A stretch of DNA of 64,000 nt from Boletus sp. NGJ (GCA_019096195.1 JAGTXK010000027.1:372001-436000), one strand, 5' to 3'. Positions 1 to 12,800 are shown, numbered from the stretch's first letter. Notes: generated by a model not told the origin, from the sequence alone. Program-made: numbers and translations.

Positions 1-1860
1 CAAATGAACGTGCGCACCTTAAGAACAGCGCAACGAAAATGGAAAGTAGCATCGCAGCATTCGCGGCAACGCCGGCGCGATGCGCGTTCTGCTCTCCAAG
101 GAGATTGCCAATACTTGAAGGAGTATCAGACATGCTACTGAGCTACAGGAATGACAGCCAACCGAACAGAAGTCGCAACTGCGACGGCGAATGGAGCTTG
201 GAAGGTACACGAAATCGTGGATATCAGCACGGACTGTGTTGCCAACGAGATGGGTCCGAGGCTACAAAGAGTCAGCCAATCGTGGATACCTGCAGTCATC
301 ATCACTACTTACAAGCTGGCGGCAACTAGGAGTGTTTGTGATGAGTCGTCCTTTTGACAGTGGTAAGGAGATATACTACGTACGTCCAACGAGTTCCCAG
401 GACCACCACTCCGATGCGACTTGACCTGTGCTCAGGTATGAGTAAATCGATCATGACAAGATAGATATGATGGGTACGTACCAACACTACCCAAGCACAA
501 CCTCGCCAATGAACCTAGAGAGGTCAGGCATCGTGACGAAATGGGATGCCAGGCTGTGTGTTCCACGAAGAACACGCCATAGATAACGGATGCGACAGAA
601 ATCAGATTATACGAAATAGAAGTCGCAATCGGAGCTCCAATGAACCCAAGGCGAATCGAATCAGGTCCCCACACTAAATATCCACCAAACAAGTTCCACT
701 GTCGTATCATCTGAGTACTGCACTTTAAGTGGCTTACCAAGGAGATAACTCAGAAGGATGTTTATGGGTGCAACAAAGACAATAATACGTGCAGGCACAT
801 CGAACAATCCTTGATGGTGAGTTGAGTACACCACATGGGCACACAAAGTATTGCTCTTACCCTGGGCTTGGAAATATCGGCTGGGTGGGGCAATCAATAA
901 ACGCAACACAGGGTAAAGAGAGACAAGATTCACCGTGAAATGCAATTAAAGGAGTACGCCGGAAGACTGAACGAGGCCCACTTCAAATAGATGCTGGCGA
1001 ATCTCGCGACCTCCGGATCTTGCCTGAGCGCCAGAAGGAGGGCCTCAGCGTTGAACCAAACTATATAGATGGGCTGACACCATTGTGATGACTATGATAC
1101 TCTTAGCTAGCACACGGAACTTACGATCAATACGAGAAGTTGCAGAACAACTGGTTTCAGAGGTCAGCATCCTTGGTCATTCGATAGTATACAAACACAC
1201 CCATGCGTTGAGTCCAGAGCCCGACAAGTTGTGGTTGATCTGAAGTCCATGCGCTTGGCAGGACGGTGTCCAAGGCACTGGCCATCCCCTGGATGATACT
1301 GAGTCCAGTGACGTTGGCCGTCATAAAGCCGATCGTAGCGGCAGCGAGCGCGATGGTAGATATGTGCCCGATAGAAATCACTGAGGACATGATGATACTA
1401 TGCTCAAACACGTGCGTACTTCCATCGTTTGTTTCAACGAAAATGTACGCCGAGAAGCAGAAGTAGAATATACGAACCCAAACACAGGAAGAGCATATCT
1501 GACGAGCGTTTTGATTTCTTCCCAGAGGACAGACAAGAAAGTATCGCTGCCGCGTGATTCTTGGTCGACGGGTTTATAAATGCAAGGTATCGGAGGGACG
1601 AGCAGAGGCGTCGTCTCTGAGGGCGATGCCTGCAAGCCAGAATCTATGGACGTTACCTTTGCACCTTCTGGAACAAAAAAAGAAGCAAAGAGGTATTCTG
1701 TCATGGGAGGGGTGGAAGAACGTGTTGAAAGCTGTTCGTTTTCGTGATGCGAGCAATTTTCATCTGCTCGTATGTCGTCGTATTCGCCAGAAAGGTGTAC
1801 TGGGATGGCATTGTCTTGACGGAGAGATGGATGTGGGTAAGATATGTTGGGGTCCGCCAT
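1..1860 (-). CDS. MATE family multidrug/toxin extrusion transporter (3' part cut off by the window edge)
   Basis: A polytopic membrane antiporter of the MATE family, expected to export small organic molecules against H+ or Na+. The N-terminal exon encodes about 100 hydrophilic residues, including a fungal-MATE-like TPLLVPP segment, then the start of the first helix (LVRYALPVFG). After introns the frame continues through stretches diagnostic of fungal MATE proteins: GHISTIALAAATIGFMTAN, NAEALLLALRQDPEVARFA, ARIIVFVAPINILLSYLL, and WGPDSIRLGFIGAPIATSIS. Near the edge, LATQSVL and, after a GT..AG intron at about 119-170, IGNLLGEQNAHRAGVAAN follow. I chose the ATG at 1860 (MADPNISYP); the open frame reaches further upstream only by a TTG. 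The last helices lie beyond base 1. No break was noticed in the conserved stretches. The family call is firm; the substrate is unknown. Confidence 0.88.
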
Positions 1861-2875
1861 CAGACAGCTATCGCAGCACGCGGAGGGCTTCAAGAAAAAA
1901 GCGGGGAGTTATGTAAACTCCAGTTTGCAAGGATGATACTTAAATGTAACGTTGTTCGGATCTTGTATTGCAGGACCGCTAAGGCGAGAACCAATCAATA
2001 CAGAAATATACCGCGGTAGTCGGAGCTGAGTGACTCGTCCAACCACATTTTGACCTCACTGTCTAGGATATGACCCACAGAATAGGGAGACCATGCCATA
2101 CGATTATTGAAGGTCAACTTGAAGAACAAACTGTCGATTTGTGAGCGTAATCTTGTCGTGGCCCAAGTTAGACGAGCGAACATTTCTCACGGAAACGTCC
2201 AAGAAGTAATGGCGTTGCTATTCAAAAAGCCAACCCACAAGGACTTCGCGTGCGCCCGATATGCGCTTTGCTCCCATGAGCATTATATACCCAGACAACT
2301 TGACTGGATGTCCGTTGAGCGAAGGGAGGGTTAGCTTCCCCTTCTAACCTTCCCAAACCGAGTACGCTCAAGTATCCTAGCTATGTGAGAACCCATATGC
2401 CACAGTCTGTGAACCGCTATCGTGGCAATCAGTGGCCCAAGTCAGGTTATTATGGAGGAGGCCCAATAGTGACCTGCAGCGTGGCTGGCTGTTCGCGACT
2501 CGCGACTCAATACGTCCATGATGATGCACATGAATATTTGAATAATGGTGTGATGATTATCGTCTCGTGGGCGATGTACGCGAATTGGGGGGAGTCGTTT
2601 TCGCTACTCGAGTCACACCTCGGGATCCGAGACCGACAAAGGCACTCAACCGCTGATTAGTTTAACAATTCTGTTCACCTATTGACGACTTGATTCAGTC
2701 TAGAAGATTCAGTGTCCCGAAGATACATGTCTGAGTTTGAATCATCCCAAAGGCAAAACGCCATCACGTGACGACCAAGGAAGCCCATTGTTCGCGTTTG
2801 TGTACAGTAGAAGCATTCAAAATACGTGTCACGTTGGCAATCATATACGAACGACGCGTAGCAAGATCTTGCGAA
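1861..2875. other. Divergent intergenic region
   Basis: About 1 kb lies between the starts of the MATE gene (-) and the exonuclease gene (+), so it should carry both promoters. Several open frames of 60-90 codons cross it on both strands, but none shows a recognisable domain, coding-like composition or convincing splice sites. I see no repeat or transposon end. Confidence 0.5.
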
Positions 2876-4936
2876 ATGAGGACGGTAGAGACCGACGACG
2901 ACGGCTCTGAGTGGTCCATTGAAATTCTCGACGGCGACAATATCAACCGGCCGCCCACAAAGCTGGTCAAACAAACACCGCCAACAAGCACTAGTACTGG
3001 CACTGGCTCAAAGCCGACTTCCAAAGAGTACGTGGCATGATGGGCATGTTTCGTCCGTATCTTGTCAACCAAACGTCATACCTGTACAGAATTCACCCGT
3101 TCTTCTTGAATGACTTTTCAACAAAGGTCACGGTCTCTGTAACCCAGTCTGAATCGACCAGTCAAGAAACGACGAAACGCGCTCTCGATACACGCCAAAC
3201 ACCTTCCTGTATACTTCCACGCGAACTGACTCAAGGGAGTCACCATGCGAGCCACTCAGCTGTTGTCACGAGCAGTGCAAAAGAAACTCGTCAAATTAGA
3301 CCCCACCCTATGACCCATGCTCAGTTGAGTATCTCACCCTCGAAAAGAGGAAAGTGATTGAATCCTCCACGTCCAGTCAGCCGCCAAACAAGGCTTCACT
3401 AGACAGTTGCCATCACGAGGAGCTTCAGTTTCAAAGGCGACGCCAATTCTCATATCAACCAGTACAACTTATGAAGGACGCATCGTCGAATTCGTCGACA
3501 CAGAACACCTCGGGAAGCAAGTCCAACGAAGGAGAATCATCACTTCCTATATATTCCTTCCTGGAATACAAAAACGTTCCGGCTGTAGTCTACACCAAGT
3601 CCGAAACCGAGGCAAACAGCCTCGTACAGACCTTGAAAGGGTGAGATATCCATCACCACTTCATATCTGGCGTTCCAGGCTGAGTTTCTGCAGTCCTCTT
3701 GGTTTTGACCTCGAGTGGCGAGTCATGTGGCATCCCGGTGCGCAAGAGAGAAGGACGGCCCTAGTCCAGCTATGCGACCATGATACGATCTTACTTATTC
3801 AAGTCAGTAGTATGAAAAGTATGCGTTCGGATTGCTGCGTCGCTCGATGCATTCCAAACTAATGCTAATGTTCTGCGACAGGGTTCCCCAAGGAAGTTCT
3901 GGTCAGTCATTGCGCTCTTTCGCGTTATTTTTCAATCTTGACGCATGGGCAGGAGGTCATCGAGTCTGCAGACATCGTGAAAACAGGCGCCAACATCCTC
4001 AGTGAGTCCCACGGCAAAGTGACGACACTCTTCCTCACACTTCATCTCTGTCAGACGACGGCGAGAAACTCTTTCGAGATTTTGGAATTCGAGCCAAGGG
4101 ACTCGTGGAACTTGGCGCATTTGCCACCAGGGCCGATGACAACTTCAGCTCTGTCTACAATCGGGAAATTGTCAGCCTCGCCAAGATGGTCGCCATGTAC
4201 CTCGCCAAGACGCTTCTCAAGGGTAAAGTACGCACCTCGAACTGGGAGGCCGACCTCTCGCACAAGATGGTTGAATGTGAGGACGGGGCGCGTCATCACC
4301 CGATTTACATAGTTCATTGACAATGCGTCACTCATCGTTTTTCTCCGCTCTTTGACACCCAGACGCGGCTAATGATTGTCACTGCGCACTCATGGTGTAC
4401 GACAAATTGCAGGGGATAGCCGCCCAGGCCGGCAAGACCCTTGACGTGACGACGTATTCATGTCAAGTCCACCCTCGCGCACTCAAACGACATGTCACGT
4501 TGCTTCCGACGCGTTCGCAAACCCTCGGCGCACCTGCAAAGCAGCCGCCCGTGCCCACCTACTGCATACCCGAACCTCCTCGACCACAACAGCTCCGTGC
4601 GTACAAGCTGTGGCGCGTGGACAAGATGCCACTCGACCAAATGTGCATGGCACTCCGGACAGGCGCCAGAGTCGAGCCGCTCAAAGAGAGCACGGTTATG
4701 TGAGTCCTCTCGTCTTGAAATGGTCCCGTGCTGTGCGCTTGGCGGTGCGTGAATGGTCGTGTGCTCATGCGTGTGTGACTGTACGTCGTGCTGGATACCG
4801 GTTTAGATCGTACGTCGTCGGGGCTTTGCAGGCCGACCCACGGTTGCCGTTCGACATGGACGAACTCAAGACGCTCGTGTTCATGGAAGCGAGCAGCTGG
4901 CAGCGTCATCGGCAATGGATTGCATCGCGGGAATGA
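2876..4936 (+). CDS. Werner-type (WRN-like) 3'-5' exonuclease domain protein
   Basis: A DEDD-superfamily 3'-5' exonuclease of the Werner/RNase D type, expected to act on DNA or structured ends. The acidic N-terminus (ETDDDGSEWSIEILDGD) and a Ser/Gln-rich linker precede the nuclease, which starts near 3540 (LPIYSFLEYKNVPAVVYTK). Exo I is GFDLEW (D and E ligands). Exo II is split by introns and reads VKTGANIL then NDGEKLFRDFG. Exo III is YAANDCHCALMVYDKL, giving a DEDDy set, so catalysis looks intact. The C-terminus (YKLWRVDKMPLDQMCMALR..ESTVM..YVVGAL) resembles the helix-turn-helix seen after RecQ-type domains; that part is inference. At least six introns are read, including 3028-3089 and the one ending just before PLGFDLEW at about 3692. 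No helicase domain follows, so it is a stand-alone exonuclease like plant WEX or fly WRNexo. Confidence 0.85.
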
Positions 4937-4976
4937 TGCGCGTTCCTCGGTGGATGCGTTGGCTATTCAAGTATCT

Positions 4977-5543
4977 TTATTCAATAGATATCATACCATC
5001 TGATATCGATATCCCACGATTACGGGGTCTAGTTGATATATGTATATCTTTTTTTGCTTCATGATGTGTCCTACACCATTGATACCAGACCCTTGTGATG
5101 CACTGATCGATTCGCCTAGTACTATTGGATGTGCTCGTCAGTTTCGGTACAATCGAGACACGCCGTCCAAAAGAGAGCGAAGCGTACAAGATGACGATGA
5201 ACGAGAACAAGACACTGCACAATGTGGATGCGATGGTCCCGTTGTAAGAGATCGCCGCGACAGCCTGCCCAAAGGTGGTGTAGTACAACGGGAACGCTAC
5301 GCAGTTAAAGAGGAACGAAATGATGGCGCGAGAAGAGTTGTGGGGCGCCAGAGGCCCAATACCAGCAGAAACAGAGCAAGGACGAGCCATCTGGGACACG
5401 AGGAACGCAGACCGGGCGAACATACTCGAAGGACGCTCCCAAATTTTGGAAAAGGTTCGGCTTTCGATAAACTTGCCCTAGTGCTTACACAGAGCGCAGC
5501 CGCCAAGAAGACCGACACTGGCAGTACCGACTTGAAGGAACAT
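4977..5543 (-). CDS. Small multi-pass membrane protein, unrecognised
   Basis: Two exons are suggested. The first, from an ATG at 5543, reads MFLQVGTASVGLLGGCAL. After an intron (donor near 5490, acceptor near 5424) the frame MFARSAFLVSQMARPC..GIGPLAPHNSSRAIISFLFN runs on to a stop at 4977. Three to four hydrophobic stretches are visible (AIISFLFNCVAFPLYYTTF, LCSVLFSFIVILYASLSFG), followed by a polar tail of about 60 residues. I do not recognise the family. A competing frame across the same DNA (positions 5297-5490) also holds a hydrophobic segment, so the junction is uncertain. It converges on the exonuclease gene, with its 3' end about 40 bp away. Confidence 0.4.
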
Positions 5544-5725
5544 GAGCCAATTCTTCGCGCACGGCACGCGCAAAGGGTTTGTCCCTGCACTTTTACACAC
5601 ACTTGTCTCACGGGAAAACCCACTTTACGTATGTAGTGTATGTATGTAGATGCTGTTGCACTTCATTTGCGAGTCAGGGGACGACATGTTCTTGTGAGTA
5701 TGTCACGGTCTTGCTCACATATAAC

Positions 5726-6880
5726 ATCTTCTCTACTCCGGGCGTCTCCTCCATCTGGTCAGACCGGACACGGACTGCTAATTATCTTCGTTTTGAGGGC
5801 TGCCTCGCTCGCGTGCAAGGGGATCTCAACATCATTCCCAGCGACGCTGTCGACAATATCGATTTCGAAGAGCTCAAGCGAACCACCGACAAGATCGGGT
5901 ACCCAGTTCTGGGTCTGGTCCAGCAGATCGTCCGTTGGGTCAATGTCAAACACCCGGGTCTCGGAGAGTGGGCTCATCATGGGGCAACGGCTCAGGTGAC
6001 TCTTCCAACCATCAGGCGACAAGATACGGTTTGAATTGACTACGGGTTGGGAAAAGGACGTAACAGATACTGCAACTGTCCTTCAGCTAGCGCCGACGCT
6101 CGAGATCGTCTCTGCGTCGCTTCGTGAGATCAACGCGCCATGCCGCCACGCTGATGGTTTCTCGCAGCAACCCTCAACAGGCCGTCCCAATGGCACTCGG
6201 CTTCAAACTTGCCCGCCTTCTTGTCAGCTTCCAACGACACCAGCAACGCCTCGAGCAACTCAAACCACGGGTCCTCGTGCTCGAGTTTGGAGGTGCAGTT
6301 GGCACCCTCGCATCGCTCCCTGCCAAGAAAGCGCTGCCATGCCAGGGAGCACTTGCCAAATGTCTCGGGCTTTCAGTTCCCGAGATCGCCTGGCACACAG
6401 AACGCGACTGTATTGCTGAAGTCGGCGGGTTCTTTGCACTCTTGACGGGGACGTGTGCCAAGTTCGCGACGGACCTCAAACTTTTGATGCAAACTGAAGT
6501 GGGTGAACTCTCTGAGCCTTTCTACGACCAACGTGGATCGTCCTCGACGATGCCCCCAAAAGCGCAATCCCATCTCGTGTGCTTATATCACTGCTATGAC
6601 CGCCAGCGTGCGCTGTACGAGGCGATGATAGCAGACCACGAACGCTCGACGGGGCCGTGGGAGATCGAGTGGGACGGCAGGTCGCGCACGATGCCATGTA
6701 TGATCTTTGCCGAAGGAGCGCAAGTGAAGATGTGCCGCTGGTTGAGCTGCTGTGCGCAGACGACGAGGGAGAGACTAGGAATTACATTGGGACTGTCGAT
6801 TGTGGTCGGAGAACGAGATGCCTAACTCGACTGCTAATCTCGATGAGGCGCGGCGTGGCAGTATCTGAAGCTTCTTTCTT
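5726..6880 (+). pseudogene. Decayed fumarase/aspartase-superfamily enzyme (3-carboxy-cis,cis-muconate cycloisomerase or adenylosuccinate-lyase-like)
   Basis: Family hallmarks appear in order: IWSDRTRTANYLRFEGCLA, GEWAHHGATAQ joined across a normal-looking intron (about 5996-6056) to DVTDTATVLQL, then SRSNPQQAVPMALGFKLAR, PEIAWHTERDCIAEVGGF, and the signature region GSSSTMPPK. Next come EAMIADHERSTGPWEIEW and a C-terminal HDAMYDLCRRSASED. The frame does not hold. Bases are missing near 6140, the frame slips inside the signature around 6550-6620 (RNPISCAYITAMTA is in another frame), and about 70-80 residues expected between EIEW and GRQVAHD are absent near 6670. The catalytic lyase core cannot be made from one frame, so this is a dead copy of a host metabolic gene. 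Which member of the superfamily it was is less certain than the superfamily itself. Confidence 0.75.
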
Positions 6881-7206
6881 TCTGTTGCATCCTCCCGACG
6901 ACGGCCGTCCCGTGCGCGGCAAGGTTTCACTGCCAGCGCTAGTAGCATACATTTGACCCAGCCTCGGATACGGTGTAACCACACCACAGCGTTTCTACGT
7001 AGTGCTCGTCCGTTTAGAGGGGACACGTTTTTGCAGAGAGATCTGAGGTGGTTTGTGTTGGTTCTTCGATCATCGTCCTCGAAGCAACTCCGTAGAGCGC
7101 GGCACGTAGCATCGCCAACTACGACCATGCCCCGTCGCTCCTCCCCTCGCCTTTAACACCTCTCTCCCTTTCGTTCCCCTTCCCTCGCCTCTCTTCCCTC
7201 CCTGCC
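6881..7206. other. Intergenic, upstream of the DUF6534 gene
   Basis: No gene is seen. The last 80 bases are strongly pyrimidine-rich (CTCTCTCCCTTTCG-like runs), which is common just upstream of fungal start codons. Confidence 0.45.
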
Positions 7207-9241
7207 ATGTCTCATGTCATCCCTCTAATCGCCTCTCATTTCCTCGGTAGGTCGTTGCCATGCCGAACATCGTTGCGCTAACACACCCCAGGCGTCATTC
7301 TCTGTAGTCTGTGCGCCCCGCCCTGCTCGGTGCTCACCAGTCATTTGACCCCTCACAGGTTGTATGGCCTCACGTTGGCGCAAACATGGTATTATTTCTA
7401 CTCGTTCCCCAACGACAGCTACCACACAAAGATCTTAGTCAGTCTTGCCTCCCTCGTGTGTCCTCGATCTCATCGTATCCCGCTAGGTTGCATTCCTGAG
7501 GTGGAGCATCTGGATCGATAAATACCCTGGTAGACGAACTCACCGGGCCGCTAGCACCCTTGGCACAGCTCAGATCGTGCTCGTTTCCGCGTCCATATAC
7601 CAATATACTATCGTTTGGGCTGGGGATATCGTCATGTCGGGTTATGTCACATCGTATGATTTTTCGCGTCCCTCTGGTTGACAGATTCACATCACGACTC
7701 GACACAGCTCATTCGAGGTGCGTGTATGCGCCCGTCCCAGTGCACCTCTTTTCACAAGCATCGTCTCTCCAGGCGTCGATGGGCGTTTCTGTAAGCACCT
7801 CGCTTCAATATCTTGTCCGTCTTTCATATCCAGTTCAGTCTGTGATCGCATTTGGAGTGCAATTGTCAGTGAAATTCACTCCGAGAATCATTTTGACGTC
7901 AATTCTCTATCCCATTAGGATATATGCACATCGTATTTGGAGATGTGAGTACCCAACCGACCCTCGACGGATTAAATCTCACCTGCCGCTCTAGTGAGTT
8001 TCTGTAACCGACTATTGACTTTTCCGATCGTAAGTGGCACACGATCGGGTGCTCCGCGGGCTAAGCATCCTCATGCCGCTAGGTCGCTTTGGCGTTTATT
8101 GCACTAAGTCAGTCCTATCCATCTTGTTCCCCCGCATCCAAATGAAACTTGTCTAGGTTGCGGTGGAGGTATGCCTCGTACGACGTCGACCTATCCATAA
8201 CTCATCAATTCTGTCAAGCTATGTTGGCAGAGACGTACGTTGGTGGCGTGCACCTCCTCGCCTGTTGTTGACCAAGACCTCTCTTTATAGTGTCAGAACC
8301 CCGCAATGGCAGAGCACGCGTGGAAGCAACGTCAGTCCCCTCCCTCGACTCACGAAATTGTTTCGCCTCACGCGTCGGCTCAGCTCTCCGCACTCATATT
8401 TTATCTTGCTTCAATGGCTTGTGATGTTCTCATCGCCGGCTCGCAGGTGTACTTGTTTCACAAGTCGAGAACTGGGATTGGGACGGTGAGTTTTGTTCCC
8501 GCAGAGGCAGAGTAGCACCAACGAGTTGTAATAGGTTAGGCGGTCTCATCACGAGGCTGACCATCCTGGTCATCAACGTCGGATTACTGACAAGGTACTC
8601 TTTCTCATCGTTGCTCGGCAGACTCTGATCGATCGTCTCCCCCATCAGCATCGATGTCACCGTCTTTCTCGTGCTGGTATGGCCCTCCGTTCCAAGTCTG
8701 TTGATCGCGCTGATGGTCCTCTTCAGTTCCTCGTCTGTCCATCTAATGGCGCGTTCCTCGTACCCTATATTCTCATGAGCCATTGTAAGCCCCCCGCCTT
8801 TTCTCTCTCAACAAGTATCGACGAAAACCTCGGCCAGGTTACCTCAACTCGTTCCTGAGTGTGTGAGCACTATCGTCTCCCTCAGTTATAGCCCCGACCA
8901 AGCATTGACCCCTGCTACCTCTTAGCCTCAACTCGCGTCTCCTCCTACGCGAGTTGGTTGAGAACGACGAGGTACGTCTCTCCTTGCCATTGATCAGACT
9001 TGAGACTGACACCCTTGCTTCTCCCTACCCGTGGGTGGGATAGTACGCCTGTCCGAACATCGCGGCGAGTTCAGTGGATGGATTTGGGATCAGTCCACCG
9101 TCACAAGGGCCATCCCAATGTCCATCAGCATCTCACTCCCGAGCCCCATCTCAATGCCAAGACGGCCAGTCCCAGTCCCAACCACACACGCCAAGTCCCT
9201 CCGGGGTCGACTCGCCGATCACGGTGGTGTCTCGGGTGTGA
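7207..9241 (+). CDS. DUF6534-type seven-helix-like membrane protein of basidiomycetes
   Basis: An integral membrane protein of a large, uncharacterised agaricomycete family. The ATG at 7207 gives MSHVIPLIASHFLG. After splicing, recognisable pieces follow: LYGLTLAQTWYYFYSFPND, TAQIVLVSASIYQYTIVW, SVIAFGVQL joined to IYAHRIWR, FPI joined to VALAFIAL, and the best marker LIFYLASMACDVLIAGSQVY with LFHKSRTGIGT. Then come GGLITRLTILVINVGLLT, FLVCPSNGAFLVPYILMSH and SLNSRLLLRELVENDE. A Ser/Gln/Pro-rich cytosolic tail ends at the TGA at 9239-9241. I count about a dozen introns of 45-60 nt, and some exons are only 25-40 nt. Every stop met in the raw frame falls inside a plausible intron, so the gene looks whole. 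Function is unknown; receptor-like roles have been guessed for the family but not shown here. Confidence 0.78.
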
Positions 9242-9802
9242 GCGGCGGCGCCATTGGGTTACCCATCCACCCCACTCTGTCGTGATCTTTTCTTTTTTTT
9301 AAGAAAAAAAAAAAAATTGTAATATAATGTTTTGTTTTTCACTGTCCGTTTTTTCCCCACTTGTTTTCTTTGTGCGTCTTGCCGGGTCGAGTCGTGCCAA
9401 CAAGCCCACGAAGACTGAGGACGACTCAAGGTTGTGTCGCGTGTCCTGCTGTTGCCTATGCATGGGAGCAGGGATTGGACACCGCCGTTGGACGTTGGAC
9501 CATCCGCGCGAGTTGTGATAGACTGGCCACGCGTCTGTGTAGTTTTGAAAGCTCGATCGTATCTGTACACGACCGTGTCCGGGGCCCACAGTGGGTGTAG
9601 GGGAAGCTCACCCGCAGCTGGATGGCGGAGCTAACAAGTAATAACGTCCGACTCGTGCCTCGGACCTTCCCGTTGTCACCTTGTTCGTGTGCACCTGGCG
9701 GGATCCGTCATGGCGCGAGCACATCCACGGTGGCTTGCACTTTTGTCCATCTACGATAATAGTAAGATGAAACCCTCCAAGTTTCACAAGTCTAGCGCAC
9801 CC
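9242..9802. other. Convergent intergenic region
   Basis: This is the 3' flank shared by the DUF6534 gene (+) and the CSE1 gene (-). It contains a T-run/A-run pair at 9292-9316. The remaining open frames are short, overlap in all directions and have no recognisable content. Confidence 0.45.
9292..9316. repeat. Oligo-T followed by oligo-A tract (self-complementary)
   Basis: Eight T are followed by AAG and then thirteen A, about 50 bases after the DUF6534 stop codon. The two halves can pair. It may be a simple low-complexity tract at the 3' end, or help define the transcript end; sequence alone cannot tell. Confidence 0.55.
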
Positions 9803-12800
9803 CTACACGACCAAATACCCGTCCCTCACCAACCCCTCCAAAAACACACGCACAACAGGCTCCTCACAAGCACCCAAAAACCCAACCAACGTCTCCTTCC
9901 CTCCCGTACCCCCACCGAGCGCACGGCCCAAAAATGCCCTCACGTCCCCAGCATACCCCACCGGATCCACAGGCCCGCTCTCCGACGCTGCCAACCTCGT
10001 ATACGCAGCCTGATACCCCGCCGTCTGTTCCTCGTAGTCAATCTCCGTCAATCCCGTCCCACCGGTCGATTCGCCCTCTTTCGAGGCGAGGTATTGCGGT
10101 TCGCTAAACAGTTTGACGAGGGTTGTAAACACCGCCGGCCTTTGTGTGCGTGAGAGGAGTGAGTGAAACGACAACCAAGCAACAGAGCGGACACACCAGC
10201 TCCGCGAGGTAGGCTCCGAGAGCATCACCCGACTCTCCGTCAACATCCTTGTCAACCCCACCGCGACTACCTTTCGATCCTTGTGTGGCATCTTTGGTAC
10301 CTGGGGTACCACGAACCCCGTCAAAATCTGTGACCACAGCCTAACGATGTCGTCAGTGCCGCACGCATGGTCATTCCAGAGGAACGCACTGCGGTTGAAT
10401 CTCCTCCACCGTCGAAATCAGATAATCAGGCCCCATCCCCGTCACGTCGATCGCCATAGTCAACAAGAGGAAATACGTGAAATGGTACACGTATTTGTCC
10501 GTCTTGCTCGTCTGCATTCTCGTCAACAACGTCATCACGAGCGGACGCATGTACTGTTTCAACTGTGTCCTGTCCAATGCATCAGCCCAACGCACATCCG
10601 AACCTGTATAGGACTTACGGATCCACACCCCGCACCACACCCTCCAACAACTCAAACCCCCACCCGTCATTCATCTTACTTGGCACCAACCGCTGCTGCA
10701 CGATCGCCAACACCCGCTCCACCTGACTCGCTTTTACCATCTCATGCGCGTCCCGCGCCAAAAACGCCCGTAACAATTTCACGAGACCCGGAATACTCCC
10801 CTTTTGTTGCCAGCAGGCGGGGGTGAGTAAGAAGGGCAATAGAGCGCGGTATTCGGTCGGGACTCCGGTGGTGTGCAATGAAAGCATTTGAGCGAGGATT
10901 TGAAAGACATAAGGAATATATTCTAGGCCGGGCCATGGGTGAGGATGGGGTGAGATGGGTAACAGAGCACACGTACGATCGATATCTTGTTGCAGAACGA
11001 ATGTGAATGGGCCAAACAAGGCTTGTTCGAACGTTGACAACGTTGCTGGGGTGCCGTGTACAACGAACCTGTCTACACGTCAGTATCGTCGTTGACGCGT
11101 CGCCCTCGGACGCACCGCATCAACGCCGAGATGCTCTCAAAAATGTATTGATCAAAGCTGGGATTACTCGGATTTTTGGAGATGGTGCCGAGGATGCTGA
11201 CAAGGCGCTGAAGCAGTTGTTGATAGACAGGCGTCAGCGTCTGACGCGCCGTGACGATCACGCGCATCGCGCCTGGTCCATGTATCATCGTGAGCAACGG
11301 AATGAAGATGGGCGGGACGCAAGCATACATTTCATGAGATAGTCGTTCTCGGCGACTTTTTCAGGCGTGCCCGCGCCTTCGATCTTGGTGAGCACCGCGT
11401 TCAGCAAGTCGGCTGCGAAACCGTGCACGTCTGCTTGCGTGAACCTATGAAGGGGGAGAGGTGAGTATATGCGTGGAAAGAAACGGACCACGACGGACAG
11501 AAACTGTGTCCCCTTTTTGATAAACAAGATGCGGTCGATGGTGATGGCAGCATAAGTATACGCGACGTAATTGTCAGAGGTGAGGTGTTTGATCAGGAGT
11601 GGTAACACGGCGAGCAGCTGCTCTTTCGTCAGCTGTGCACGTCATCCATCGTCAATCGTTGGGTGCGCGACAAAGCACGGGACATATACCCACCTGATTA
11701 CGGAAGGTCAAGAGAAACCGGATCGCGTCGACTTGGAGGATCGGATGGACCGTTCCCTGTACGGCCTGTAAATCCTGGAACACATGGTCCGAGAAAAACT
11801 TGACCACGTCCACTTGGGCATTGATGGACGTCACGCCGTGCTACACCACATTCACCATCAGTTACACTCCATTCGTGCGTTAAGACAACACCCACCTGGG
11901 ACGTTGACGCCTCGGTCGCAATCGCACCCAACAAATACACCGCCGAATCCTTTGACCTCCAATTCGCCTCTCCGTCCCTCCCATACTCCTCCAACCCCGT
12001 CCGAATCCACGCCCCCACAATCTCCGTCGTCTCCGTCCGATAACCACTCCCCACAAGCGCCTGCAACACGTCGGCCGCCGCCTGTCTCCGTGTGCTCGCC
12101 TCCCCACTCATACCGCCCACGCCTCCACCAGCACCACCCACACTCCCTCCTGACGGGAGGGCGAGATCGAGCCGGATGAATTCGAGGGGGTCGTCTTCGA
12201 ACTGGTCGATGTCGTGTGTGCGGAGGGAGACGTTGGGTACGACGACGCCTTGGACGAGCGAGGAGATGACGTCGCGCGAGGAAAAAAGTGAATTGTAGTA
12301 CCCTGAGCGGATTGCGGTGGAGATGAATCGCAGTGCCTGCGAGACGAGCTGTGTTCCGCGAGTGAGTGGGTTAGGATTGGACGATGCGAGGGAGCAAGTA
12401 CGAGACGTACGTTGTCATCAGCGACGTTTGGGAGGTTGTTGGATCCGACGAGTTGCCAGACGGTTTGGACAAAGTGCTCGATGGCGGGCGACTTGGCGAG
12501 TTGATCAGGGTAGAGTTTAATATAGAGCTGATCGCCGATCTCAGCACGCGCGCACCAGACAACGCGACACCACGCACCTCTGTAATCTCGAAAATGACAG
12601 TCTTGAGGCGCGTTGGAAGAGACGGTGTAGCATCATCGGGCTGAAAGGTGCATCAGATCACAGACGTCAAAGAAACGCGATACACACGTCTTTGCGCAAC
12701 TCGGGCGGATCCCACGTTAGAAAGCGTTGAAACCACCCCGTCGTCGGCGCAAAAAACTCGTCATGCGCGTCCTCGATGGCGGGTGGTAAATCATGACACG

